A stretch of DNA of 64,000 nt from Bryopsis sp. KO-2023. Lineage: Eukaryota > Chlorophyta > Ulvophyceae > Bryopsidales > Bryopsidaceae. The first letter of the stretch is position 1, and each line of letters starts with the position of its first letter. The position numbers and the translations under genes were made by a program. A model generated the notes under the pieces. The model did no database searches. It was not told the DNA's origin and saw only the letters and a program-made list of their open reading frames with translations. This document shows positions 21,450 through 31,147 of this stretch, one piece after another. The stretch spans positions 2,604,001 to 2,668,000 of the forward strand of contig BSYQ01000002.1 in the NCBI GenBank assembly GCA_030272585.1, in the 5' to 3' direction.

Positions 21450-23175
21450 CCTTGTTGGTTGGAAGAAACGAAAAAAAACACCACCCCCATTTTTGTACCA
21501 GTTTTTTCTCCTACCTCTTTTTCATAGAATCCCCTGATCAACCACTGGGTGCCCAAGATTGGGCTTTTTTTGGTTGGTGGCATGATAAAAGCAAGATATT
21601 TTTTTTGTTGAATCTTCCACGAGTTGTGTTTCTGGATGATCACATTTCTTGGTTTGATACGAGCTTTCCCTGACGTTCAAAATGGTCCTTGTGAGGAAAA
21701 GAACGATGTTGTGCTGTTTCTCGAGGCTTTTCCCTCCCTGTAGCCGTGTTTTTTCTTTCTTTTTCGCTGAAAATTGGTGACAGGTTCTGCAGTACTCTTG
21801 GTTTTTTTTAATTCTCAGGCAAGATTGCCACCTTAAAAGTCTGGCATCATATTTGAAACAAGACCTGTAATTTGGTTCTGCTTTTAGCCTTCTCCACTGT
21901 GGAAGGCTTGAAAATTGAAAAACAGAATGTTGGATATTGGGGCCCAATGGCAAAAAGTATTCACTAGATCTTTTTCCCAAAGTTTCATGCTGGATATGGA
22001 TGCATGCATGCATGGATTTGCGATTCAAACGATGGCACATGATAAAGAAATGAACAGCCTAGATATCAGCCAAGATTGCTTTTTTTTTAAGAAACGTTTC
22101 CACGACTTTGGATCTTGTACAACATGTAATTTCTGGTTTGGTTTGGTTTGGTTTGTACAATATATCACTCTTCTTACACAGCTAAAAAAAGATCAATTCG
22201 GTCACGAACTTTCCACGATTTGGTCTCGACAGAAGCGAGGATTACCATAAACTTACGTCAGGAAAAAGCACACCGAAAACTCAAAATGTAAGAAATATAA
22301 GAAACGAGCCAGTCTTTCCCATAAGCTGGCCATCCTCTGGACTAGCCTTTTTTCATACTTTTTTCAGCTTCATGATTGGCATCTCCTTCACAATGTAATT
22401 CAATGTTTGTTTCTTCAGCTTCTGAGTTGTTTCAAGTAATATCCCGTCGCCACCCAGGGTCCGCTTGTCAAGTCTTTGAGTATCGTCAGAGAGCGTTTCT
22501 TGGTGTTCTACTCCTTTCCCTCCAATGCAAGCCACCAGTCTTGCTCTAACTCGGCGAGACCGTCGGTGGGAGAATTTACATCATGTCAATCGGGCGCCTG
22601 TCCCAACCATAAACAAGAACTCAGGAAAACAATTTATTTGCAAAACATCCCTGTTGTTTGGGACAAATTCAACGAAAAGAAACACCCGAGTTATGGAACG
22701 AACACGCACGTTGGGGCCCTATGCTTTTCTCCAGGCCGGTCAACAAGTGAACGCGACCTCTTATTTCATCACCTCTGTTTCTATTGCATCTTGAGATAAT
22801 AATTTGTAAGGCGCCATCGTGACGTCGAAGTCAGGAAAGCTTTGCCGCGGTTCGACTCGACGGCATTCCCATGGATAACGACTATCAAATTTGGTTTCGT
22901 CGAACGAGGTTTTGTGTTGTAGACAGCAACTAGGTCAAAGAAAAGCAGGATCCACCTCTGATTATTGAACGAGAATGCCAAGAGTATGGTTTTTAACGGG
23001 TGTACATCTGCGGATCGGTAGCTGATTGCCCTTTGCAGAATCCCCTCTCTCTTTCTCAATCAATAAAAATGGACTTGTTGCAAGACTTCCACAACACAGG
23101 ATCACACACACAAAAATTTGTTTAAACAATCAATAATCATTGAAACAGGTTTCTTACGCCAAAAATCAACACTTG
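21450..23175. other. No convincing gene
   Basis: AT-rich DNA with a GGTTT microsatellite near 22137. A minus-strand open block at 22353-22535 (Lys-rich, ending LKKQTLNYIVKEMPIMK) could be an exon, but no partners were found. Confidence 0.3.
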
Positions 23176-24225
23176 TTAATCTTCAAGGCAAGAATGGGCC
23201 CAGAAGTCCCACACCAAGATTTTCCCGTCACGCCGCACAGCCGTCCGCTTACCCTCCGTCAAGAAAAGACCTATGAGTTTACCCCCTACATGAAACGTGC
23301 GAAGGAAACAATCCTCCTCGACAACACCAGAAACCACCACTTCCATCGAGGTTACCGTACAGTGCGCAAACTTGCTTTCGTTTAGCGCAAAAAAGAACCA
23401 CCTTGGGTGATTGTCGATAACTCGCACAGACTCGAAGGTCTCCAAATCCCATATCCGGACAGTAAAATCCATAGAGCTACTAACGACCATATTGTCATTG
23501 GCATCAACACGCGAGACAGGACGAGAGTGTCCCTCCAGCGCCGCCACGCGGGTGCAGGAGGCCAAGCTCCACACTTCTAGATGCCCAACCCTCAATCCAC
23601 ATATCAACAAACCCACTGCCTTGGCGAATGCCGCACACAGAATGTCCTCTTGCTCCGGGCCACCCTCATTCAAAACCTTCACACGAGTCCAGCCCATCTT
23701 GCTCCACAAATCCAGGCACCCAAACCTACCGCCAAAGACCACGTGGTCCCTGACATCCACGATCACATCAACCGTGAAACGAAGGCTAATGGCCGCGATC
23801 TGTCTCAATTCAGGCATTTCCAGGACCATCACCATTCGATTGCCATTCTTGCACAGCAGTGTTCCATTGATCAAACACACAACCGAAATCCTCGTGTTGG
23901 CTTCGGTCCTAGTCAAGACGTCGCCGTTTTCAGCGTTCACACAAAGAATCTTTTTTCCCTGAACCATCGCAATCATATCGCCCCGCATATCACAACTACC
24001 AGCCCACCGATTCTTGGGGAACTCGATACATTTCGGCACAACGGTGCCACATCGCCAGGATCTCTCGAGGTCGAGTTTTTTAACGAAATGGCCTTCCTTG
24101 GTGACCTCGTTCCAAGCCTTAGCGACACTGGAGCATCTGGCCAAAGCCCTTGGGCAAAGCCCCTCGAAAATTCGACCAACCACGCCACTGGGGAGCTCCC
24201 ACTCAACACTCACGTAGTCGCTCAT
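23176..24225 (-). CDS. F-box/WD40-repeat protein
   Basis: The intronless frame encodes 349 residues. The start at 24225 is chosen because the paralogue at 34400-35527 begins at the same point; an upstream in-frame Met exists at 24369. Residues 5-50 (WELPSGVVGRIFEGL, RCSSVAKAWNEVTKE) look like an F-box, which would dock to Skp1 of an SCF ubiquitin ligase. The rest forms WD40 blades (GHLEVWSLASCTRVAALEGH, DFTVRIWDLETFESV, GKILVWDF). Blades in the first half are degenerate. It is clearly related to the 34.4-kb gene. The substrate is unknown. Confidence 0.8.
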   Translation of the reverse strand: MSDYVSVEWELPSGVVGRIFEGLCPRALARCSSVAKAWNEVTKEGHFVKKLDLERSWRCGTVVPKCIEFPKNRWAGSCDMRGDMIAMVQGKKILCVNAENGDVLTRTEANTRISVVCLINGTLLCKNGNRMVMVLEMPELRQIAAISLRFTVDVIVDVRDHVVFGGRFGCLDLWSKMGWTRVKVLNEGGPEQEDILCAAFAKAVGLLICGLRVGHLEVWSLASCTRVAALEGHSRPVSRVDANDNMVVSSSMDFTVRIWDLETFESVRVIDNHPRWFFFALNESKFAHCTVTSMEVVVSGVVEEDCFLRTFHVGGKLIGLFLTEGKRTAVRRDGKILVWDFWAHSCLED

Positions 24226-25386
24226 TCGTTCAAACGCGGCACAAAGAGAACCCCTTTTCCCCCACGATGTACCACGCCTAAGCCTCGAGCTTTTGGTGTT
24301 TTCCACAAAGGAAAAAATTGCGGGAGAATCGAGCGGGCCTGTTACGAACGCGGGCACCAGAAAACGCACTTCACGGCACTATTTGCGGAAAGAAAAGAAA
24401 GCAGGGCGTTTTGGTTTTCCAGGTTGAAAAAACTCTGGTATTTATCTGCGAAAAACGATGCGTTTCCTGTGACGACGTTTGCAACCCTTTGCAGCGGCGC
24501 AGCGAAAACGAGGCTGCCCGTCAGTGTGACTGATCGTAAATATTACTAATTCCGATGGAGCTCCTTTTTGAAGAGGGGGGGGGGGAAGGAGAAAAGAGTG
24601 ATACAGAGTTGGCTGAAACGTTCAAAAATACAAGTTGGGTGTGGGGGTCGCTCTAAAAAAGTTGCCCCCGGACCAGGAAGTGCTGAAACGAGGTACAGCC
24701 GAGTCCATCGTTGGTGCACAGCGCTCACATTCAATTTTATAATGAACTGTTATCAATCTGCAAGAAATCGGTTCCTTTGAGTATGGTCCAGGGCAGTTAC
24801 AATTGACTTAGAATATGTAGATAGAATCGCTTTACAAGCTTTTTTCTCTAGAATCGCTTGTAAAGCTTTCCTTTGGGAACACAGCAATGAGACTTTTTGT
24901 ACATTGATCCTGACGCTTTTTTTTTCCTTGATACTTCTCCTATCAATTGATACAACCAATGTTATAAAAAACTGACAGCCATGGCGAAAAAACACTGAAA
25001 TTAATCAATTGGTTACATGCGATGTCTTATCGTTCACAAAGTTCAATCTTAAGAAAATGATCGCCAAGCAGACCCACTGCTGTCCTGTGGAATCATTGCT
25101 TGACAAAGGGAGGCCACTGGAAATCAATATTTGATATCTTGCCTAACACAGACAGGACGAAACCCATCGGATATCTCCCAACACAAAACTCTATAAAGTC
25201 ACATGAAATGAACACCCCTCTCTTCCAAAAAAAATGCCTCAGCAAATCTTGCAGAATCATCAAGGGGCCGAGTCATTAGTACACCTGTAGGACGATGCCA
25301 ACATACCATGTGAGAAAAAATCTTCTCTAAATTTGATAAAAAGAACGTCAAATAAACAGCAGCTGTCATTTTTAACACACATGGAT
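24226..25386. other. No gene seen
   Basis: This holds the probable promoter of the F-box/WD40 gene, then AT-rich DNA. A short duplicated motif (TCTAGAATCGCTTGTAAAGC and similar) lies near 24825-24870. Confidence 0.4.
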
Positions 25387-25911
25387 TCAGCGACCACCGC
25401 CCCCTCCTCCTCCTCCTCCCCCGTCACCGCCGCCGCCCCCTCCTCCACCACCACCACCACCGCCACCGCCGCCTCCTCCTCCTCCCCCGCCGCCGCCGCC
25501 GCCACCGCCGCCGCCATAGCAGCCTCGGTGGCACTTACAGCGGCAAGCCCACGAGTCCCAAAATGCGTAATCACAGCACTGATTGTTTTTCCAGCCACAA
25601 TCTGCAAACAATCAACCCATACATCCTCAGATACAGACTGTTCAAACGCAGCAGTTCATTGCAAAACAAATACCCGACAGCTACAGCGGATATCACTAAC
25701 CTCTCCAACCGCAACCAGCCAAATGGCGTCCAGAAGACAAAGAAGCTTCGATGTCTGCAAAATAAACCAAAAGGCCAACTAAGTTTCCGAGCGAGAGTCT
25801 TTTTTATTGCAATCAGGAGGAGCAAGGGTCGGAAAGATGCAACCCACCAGCTTCAACCATGGCAGCAGTGGCCACGAGGCCAACCAACAAAATCGCGACG
25901 AAGGTGCGCAT
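25387..25911 (-). CDS. Secreted cysteine-rich protein with polyglycine tail
   Basis: Exons 25848-25911, 25701-25754 and 25387-25601 (read right to left) have GT-AG borders and consistent phase-1 junctions, giving 110 residues. The first exon is a signal peptide (MRTFVAILLVGLVATAAMVEA). The mature protein starts with DIEASLSSGRHLAG, then a compact cysteine block (GCGW, DCGW, QCC, ACRCKCHRGC). It ends in about 35-40 glycines interrupted by one Asp, then Arg-stop. The glycine run is encoded by GGN triplets, seen on the plus strand as a GCC/TCC repeat. Glycine-rich, Cys-rich secreted proteins serve as structural wall components or antimicrobial peptides elsewhere; the role here is unknown. A TATA box lies about 75 bases upstream. 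Confidence 0.7.
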
Positions 25912-25981
25912 CCTTGATAAACTGAGATTAGAAGGGCTGTGAAAGAGTGTTCTTTTTTGCGGAAACAGATGTCCTTCGACG

Positions 25982-25988
25982 TTTTATA
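25982..25988 (-). promoter_or_regulatory. TATA box of the Cys/Gly-rich secreted protein gene
   Basis: TATAAAA on the minus strand, 71 bases before the start codon at 25911, in the context GGGTATAAAACG. Confidence 0.55.
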
Positions 25989-26295
25989 CCCCACAAGGCG
26001 CACCACGTGTGATTCTCAGTGCTTGGGAGGGCATATCATTACCGTCAGTGCACCATGAAAAGTCATGTCATTTGAACGTGAGGTTTCTTTCATTTGCACA
26101 TTGCAGTGGGAAACACACAGCTGACCACTAAAGACTCTCCCAGACACCCGAAATTTCGAACAAATTTTGCCCAAAACTTTTTTAGCCTGATTGATTTGGC
26201 ACAAGCATAAAACTTGAAACTGTGGGCAGGATGAGCCAGATTTGTCGGGTCGAGACTCAGGTGAAAAGCTCATGCCAAAACTAAAACGTACGCAC

Positions 26296-26299
26296 AAAA
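26296..26299 (-). terminator. Pol III terminator of tRNA-Leu
   Basis: The first run of four T on the minus strand lies about 20 bases after the tRNA 3' end, the usual Pol III stop signal. Confidence 0.5.
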
Positions 26300-26318
26300 T
26301 GGTGATCTAGAATATGCT

Positions 26319-26403
26319 TGCACAAGGTGGGGTTCGAACCCACGCGGAGACCAGCTCCATCAGGTCTTAAGTCTGACGCCTTGGACCACTCGGCCACTTG
26401 TGC
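26319..26403 (-). tRNA. tRNA-Leu (anticodon UAA)
   Basis: The minus strand folds into a full type II tRNA: acceptor GCACAAG/CTTGTGC, D-arm with the A-box-like TGGCCGAGTGG, and an anticodon stem-loop whose loop CTTAAGA presents TAA. A long variable arm (GGAGCTGGTCTCC) follows, then T-arm GTGGG-TTCGAAC-CCCAC and discriminator A. The long variable arm and A discriminator fit leucine. No intron and no encoded CCA. The Ty3 element ends 100 bp upstream of its 5' end. Confidence 0.97.
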
Positions 26404-26502
26404 CGCAAAGATGAGTCGACAAATTGGTTTTCTTATCGTGATCCTAAGTTGGTTGGTGAGGAAAAAGAAGCAAAATTGCTTCTCACCCCGAGATGAGGAC
26501 TG

Positions 26503-26734
26503 TGTAACGAACCCGCGAGGCCTTAGGAAAAACCTCGGTCGACACTTTTGAGGTGACTTGAAAGAGTGATTACAAAAAGAGTTAACGTCCGTTTTATATC
26601 GTGGCCTAGAGTGCTCCGCCGACAAGGTGAATAACCTTGGGCGGTGTGGTCGAGGGTTCGATTCCCCCGGAGCACATGTGTGTGTGTTGAGTGTTTTAAC
26701 CCCTAACGCTAGAGGGGTAAGAGGAAGCGTTTCA
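26503..26734 (-). repeat. 3' LTR of the Ty3 element
   Basis: It runs TGTAACG to GTTTCA on the plus strand (TGAAAC to GTTACA in the element's sense). It carries a TATA box (TATAAAA, minus strand, 26592-26598) and the tRNA-like fold at 26611-26675. Confidence 0.95.
26611..26675 (+). other. tRNA-like fold with perfect B box inside the 3' LTR
   Basis: A 65-base segment on the plus strand has 7-bp acceptor-like ends (GTGCTCC and GGAGCAC), a T-arm with the exact B-box consensus GGTTCGATTCC, and an anticodon-like hairpin (CAAGG, loop TGAATAA, CCTTG). The D-arm is lacking, so it is not a normal tRNA. It is antisense to the element. The same segment is in the other LTR at 33139-33203. Confidence 0.6.
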
Positions 26735-26748
26735 CTCCTCCCCCCTTA
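26735..26748 (-). other. Polypurine tract
   Basis: Minus-strand sequence TAAGGGGGGAGGAG lies directly before the 3' LTR, where plus-strand DNA synthesis is primed. Confidence 0.85.
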
Positions 26749-26890
26749 CAAGATCTAGACCCATAGATCCTTTCCACTAAGAACGAGTGTGACCCGGTAG
26801 GGTAACTAGGTAGAGGACACCATCCCTTCATCTAACCTCTCCATCCCTACTTCCCGATAAACGTGATCAACTTCCGTTCTAGAAAAAGAT

Positions 26891-29800
26891 TTATCTTTCC
26901 CAATATTCTTGTACCCTTTCGGGAGCGTTAGCCACGTTTCTTTTTGACTCCCACGTAGCCTCATGGGCCGGATAACCTTTCCATAAAATCAAATATTCAA
27001 GTTTCTTTCCTTTTCCACGGTGACGTAAAATTCTTTCCACCTCAAACTCTAATTCTCCTTCTATCTCTATTGCCTCCGGTGGCGTGATGTCCCGAGTAAA
27101 TTCCATGGAGCGATTAAACGTTTTCAATTTGTCAATATGAAAGACATTATGAATTCTCCAAGTGTCGGGTAGATCGAGTTTATAAGCAACATCGCTCACC
27201 ACCTTAGCGATTTTGAAGGGCCCAAGAAATCGTCGTCGAAGCTTTGTCGGTAAGGTCTTCTTGAATGCAAAGCTTAGATCCTTGGCGTTAAGACATACTT
27301 CATCTCCCACTTGATAGGTCTCATGACGCCTTTGACGATTTGCTACCCGTTGCATCCGCTCTTGCGCCTTTGCATAATTTTCCTTCGCGTCGCGTAGCTC
27401 CTTGTGCATCCTTTCAAACATCGCTTGGGCATCCTCGTTCTTGGTATTTTCTTGTGTGGAGACTCCGGTGAGGAGTGCGTCCGGGACAAAACCTTTTTGC
27501 CCATATGCTAAGTGAAAAGGTGAGTACCCCGTGGTACTATTCACCGTGTTATTAATCGCAAATTCCGCGATCCCCAAGTAGTCTATCCATTCCTCCGGCT
27601 TCACTTCTACATACGGTCGTAAGTAGTTCTCGATTGTTTTATTCACCACTTCCGTTTGTCCATCCGTTTGGGGATGGAAGGAGGTACTTGCCTTGTGTTC
27701 CACGCCCACCTTTGCACACAAATGCTTCCAAAAAGAGCTCATGAAGCGAGGATCACGATCCGAGATTATTACCTCCGGCATTCCGAAAGAACGAAACACC
27801 GTATCAAAGAGAATGGTTGCGTATTTCTTCGCATCCACCTCCTTGGAACATGGAGCTAACTTCACCATCTTCGTAAGGCGATCCACGAAGACCGCGATGG
27901 CGGAGTAGCCCTTGCTTTCCGGTAGGTCGGTAATCAAATCGGTTGTCACGTGTTGGAATTTTCTCTCCGGGATAGGTAAAGGATTTAATAATCCTTTCTT
28001 CCGTTGAGTGTCCGGCTTGATAGTTTGACACATCGGACATGTTCTCACATAGTCGGCCACCGAACTCCGCATTCCTTTCCACCAATAATGACGTGAAATC
28101 ATCTCAAGTGTTTTCGCTTGACCCGCATGTCCCGCATGTGGTAAGTCATGATTGTGCTCCAAGACTTGTCTTCTCTTTTCCTTTGGAACCACAATCCGCC
28201 ACTCGCCGTTCTCTATCCTTTTCTCCAAGAGTCCCTCCGTTGACATCCGGTAGTGTGTCGAATATTGCTCCGCATGATGATGTAAGCCTTGAATAATTCC
28301 CTCACACATTGTGTCTCTCTCTTGTGCTTGCTTCCATTCTTCTAATTCCGTTCCTTGGAACGCTAATGTCACTCCAATTGTTCCCAAGGTATTAGTCTCA
28401 TTCACTTTGGGTGTGGATCTACTCAAAGCATCGGCTACAAGGTTAGCCTTTCCCGGCAAATACTTGAGTGTGGGACGTATGCTTTGAAAATATCCCGATT
28501 TCAAATATCGTGTTTGCACCCGTGATAACACCTTTTGATCGAGGAAGTAAACCACCGGTTGGTGATCCGTGTAGACCGTCGCACCTCCTTTGCATCCTTC
28601 GAGGTAATGCCTCCATGCTTGGAGTGCGTGTGCGATAGCTCCAAGCTCCTTCTCATAGGCACTATACTTCTTCTCTCCCGAAGAAAGCTTGCGTGATAGG
28701 AACGCAATAGGTTGGTTTCCACTTCCTTGATCTTGCATTAGGACTCCTCCAAACGCTTCATTACTTGCATCGGTTACCACCACGTAAGGAAGCTCCGGGT
28801 CGGGTATCACAAGGACCGGTGCTTGTGAAAGAAGGGTCTTGAGCATCTTGAATGCTTGTTCTTCTTTCTCACCCCACTCCCACATTTTATCAAGCTTAGT
28901 CAAGTCATGTAAAGGACTTGCAATTCTAGCAAAACCCGGTATAAATTTCCTATAATACCCTACTAAGCCTAGAAAAGACCGAACTTCCGTCACACTAGTG
29001 AGTGGTTTCCATGCGTTCACCGCTTTGACCTTAGACTCCATTGGACTAATTCCTTGTTCACCCACGACATAACCTACGTATTCCGTTGAAGAAACCCCTA
29101 TCGAACACTTACTAGCTTTCGCAAAAAGTTTGTAGTCCCGTAACCTTTTTAAGACTAGTTCTAAATGCCGATAATGTTCCTCTATTGAGCGAGAGTATAT
29201 CAAGATATCATCTAAGAAAATAACCACGAAATCATCTAGGTAGTCCCCAAAAATATCTTGCATCATGGACATGAATTGGGCCGGAGCGTTAGTGCATCCA
29301 AAAGGGAGCACTAAAAACTCAAAAAGCCCGTACCTCGACTTAAACGCCGTCTTTTCTATATCCTCTTCTTTTACCGGCATTTGCCAATAACCGGATCGCA
29401 AATCTATTTTACTAAAAACCCGTGCTTTTCCTACCCTATCAATCAATTCTTCGGGTAAAGGAAGGGGATAAACGTTTTTCTTTGTGATTTTATTAAGCCA
29501 CCTATAATCTATACACATACGAAGGCCCCCATCCTTCTTTGGTACGAATAAAATAGGAGCCCCGAATGGGCTTTCACTAGGCCTAATAAAACCGTGTTCT
29601 AGCAAATAATCGATTTGAGTTTTTACTTCCTCTAACTCGGCCGGACTCAAACGGTAAAGAGGCCGATTAGGCGGTTCTTGATTTGGTTCTAACTCAATCG
29701 AAAATTCATGGCCTAACCGCTTAGGGGGTAAACCCTTCGGTAAATCCGTGCAAAACGTTTCCCTATGAGTTTTTAATATTTCCTTGATTTTCTCATCCTC

Positions 29801-31102
29801 AACCTTAGAAAGTAATTTTTCTAGATCCTCTTGATTCTTTTTCTCTTGATCTACTTCTCCCTCTTTTTCTTTTTCTTTTTCTTTTTCTTCCCGGGCTCTA
29901 ACCACCACGACAAAGCTATTTTTCTGAATTTTCTTATTTTTCTTGTCCACACTATTCATAATACTAGCCGCCGAACTTGCGGATAGAAATTCCGGTTTTT
30001 CCCTTTGAGTTGATGGTTTATTCGTTGGTAACGAAATCCGTTTCCCTCGATAAAGTATCCTAAGCTCATTTGCATCAAAATCAATCTCCGGATTCCATTC
30101 TACTAACCATGGTAATCCTAAAATCAGTGGGTGTAATAATGTCGGAAAAACAAGTGCCGTAACAAGAAAAGAACCTTGCCCGCACTTCATCCGAAAATAA
30201 ACTTTCCCTAAAATCTTTGTTTCATTCATATCCGCTACTTTCACCGTTTCCGTATGCGGATGTATAACCAAACCCATTTGTTCCGCTAATGTCTCGTCTA
30301 TAAAATTTGCTGTAGCCCCGGAATCTACCAAAGCTAATTGTTTTATTCCATTCACTTTTATTTTTAATTTAATTCCAGAAAAATCTGTTTGAGGGTTTGT
30401 TGCACCTGAGGTTTCATCCTCCTTCGAGTCCACTTCAGTTTGCACACCCTTCTCCATCTCCAGTTTCAGCTCCTCCTTAGCTTGCTCTTGAGGGGCTGGA
30501 TTTTCTGACTTTTTATTACTTCTTTCCTCCACCATCACATCCTTATGGAACTGCTCCTTCTTCTTCTTTGCTTGCTGTTGCTGTTGAGCTGACTCATCTT
30601 TCGTCTGCTCATCCACAGCCAACTTCTTTTTCTGCTGCTGCTGCTGCTCCTGAGTTGACTCATTTTTCGACTGCTCATCCACAGTCAACTCATCGATCTC
30701 CAGCACTTCGATTTCTGCAAGGTTCGACCTTTCGACCCCCACGTCCTTAATCCCTGTCTGCTCGATCCTCTGATAATCCACCGTCGTCTTCGATAACTTC
30801 GATACAAGTCCATATTTCTGTAAAATTTTAATTTCGCCCCTGTGCACAGTTTTTCTGGGATGATCATTCCCCAGACTGTAATTTCGCGTTTTCTTTTCGC
30901 CAGCAGTTCCCTGTTCCACGTTTTGCAGCTGTTTTCGACTTTCTATTTCGTTTCCAACCTCTTTTTCGTTTTTATTTTCGCCCTTTTCGTCGTCCTTCGT
31001 CGTCCCACGACGCACCTGCAGCAGTCGAATACCAAAACGGTTTCGAACTGCAGCAATTTCGATTGGCTTCCCCAGGCCCCACAACTCCACCATTCTTTTC
31101 AC
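26891..31102 (-). CDS. pol: Pol polyprotein of the Ty3 chromodomain element
   Basis: The frame codes for 1,403 residues from 31102, but it stays open upstream through the end of gag, so translation probably enters by -1 frameshift at 31141-31147. Order of domains: a Gln/Lys-rich linker; protease with DSGATANFID (about residue 260); RT with KIDLRSGYWQMPV, LPFGCTNAPAQF and the catalytic FLDDIL; RNase H (TDASNEAFGG, DHQPVVYFLDQKV, ADALSRS). Integrase follows with an HHCC finger (HAGHAG, CPMC) and DDE residues (TTDLI, SDRDPRF, TEVVNKTIENY). Last comes a C-terminal chromodomain (EFEVERILRHRGKGKKLEYL, WKGYPAHEATWES) that would guide insertion through histone marks. All catalytic residues are present and there are no stops. 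Confidence 0.97.
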   Translation of the reverse strand: MKRMVELWGLGKPIEIAAVRNRFGIRLLQVRRGTTKDDEKGENKNEKEVGNEIESRKQLQNVEQGTAGEKKTRNYSLGNDHPRKTVHRGEIKILQKYGLVSKLSKTTVDYQRIEQTGIKDVGVERSNLAEIEVLEIDELTVDEQSKNESTQEQQQQQKKKLAVDEQTKDESAQQQQQAKKKKEQFHKDVMVEERSNKKSENPAPQEQAKEELKLEMEKGVQTEVDSKEDETSGATNPQTDFSGIKLKIKVNGIKQLALVDSGATANFIDETLAEQMGLVIHPHTETVKVADMNETKILGKVYFRMKCGQGSFLVTALVFPTLLHPLILGLPWLVEWNPEIDFDANELRILYRGKRISLPTNKPSTQREKPEFLSASSAASIMNSVDKKNKKIQKNSFVVVVRAREEKEKEKEKEGEVDQEKKNQEDLEKLLSKVEDEKIKEILKTHRETFCTDLPKGLPPKRLGHEFSIELEPNQEPPNRPLYRLSPAELEEVKTQIDYLLEHGFIRPSESPFGAPILFVPKKDGGLRMCIDYRWLNKITKKNVYPLPLPEELIDRVGKARVFSKIDLRSGYWQMPVKEEDIEKTAFKSRYGLFEFLVLPFGCTNAPAQFMSMMQDIFGDYLDDFVVIFLDDILIYSRSIEEHYRHLELVLKRLRDYKLFAKASKCSIGVSSTEYVGYVVGEQGISPMESKVKAVNAWKPLTSVTEVRSFLGLVGYYRKFIPGFARIASPLHDLTKLDKMWEWGEKEEQAFKMLKTLLSQAPVLVIPDPELPYVVVTDASNEAFGGVLMQDQGSGNQPIAFLSRKLSSGEKKYSAYEKELGAIAHALQAWRHYLEGCKGGATVYTDHQPVVYFLDQKVLSRVQTRYLKSGYFQSIRPTLKYLPGKANLVADALSRSTPKVNETNTLGTIGVTLAFQGTELEEWKQAQERDTMCEGIIQGLHHHAEQYSTHYRMSTEGLLEKRIENGEWRIVVPKEKRRQVLEHNHDLPHAGHAGQAKTLEMISRHYWWKGMRSSVADYVRTCPMCQTIKPDTQRKKGLLNPLPIPERKFQHVTTDLITDLPESKGYSAIAVFVDRLTKMVKLAPCSKEVDAKKYATILFDTVFRSFGMPEVIISDRDPRFMSSFWKHLCAKVGVEHKASTSFHPQTDGQTEVVNKTIENYLRPYVEVKPEEWIDYLGIAEFAINNTVNSTTGYSPFHLAYGQKGFVPDALLTGVSTQENTKNEDAQAMFERMHKELRDAKENYAKAQERMQRVANRQRRHETYQVGDEVCLNAKDLSFAFKKTLPTKLRRRFLGPFKIAKVVSDVAYKLDLPDTWRIHNVFHIDKLKTFNRSMEFTRDITPPEAIEIEGELEFEVERILRHRGKGKKLEYLILWKGYPAHEATWESKRNVANAPERVQEYWER

Positions 31103-31147
31103 GCGAGTTCGAACTGAGGAATTGTTCGACTCGCCTAGGCTTTTAAA
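31103..31147 (-). promoter_or_regulatory. -1 programmed ribosomal frameshift signal between gag and pol
   Basis: On the minus strand the last gag codons are GCT TTA AAA GCC TAG. They contain the canonical heptamer T TTA AAA (31141-31147) in the correct frame, one codon before the gag stop codon. After a 6-nt spacer (31135-31140, which includes the stop) comes a stem: arm GCGAGTCGAAC (31124-31134), a 9-nt loop, and a complementary arm with a single bulged base (31103-31114). A -1 slip leads straight into the open pol frame. Confidence 0.85.

Noticed and set aside
25260..25607. Ala/Val-rich minus-strand frame over the GCC repeat
   Set aside because: Alternative frame of the same triplet repeat; only the Gly frame joins in phase to a signal peptide and a cysteine block.
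26611..26675. Annotation of the LTR structure as a functional tRNA
   Set aside because: It lacks a D-arm and A box and has a G in place of the invariant U33; kept as a tRNA-like structure only.
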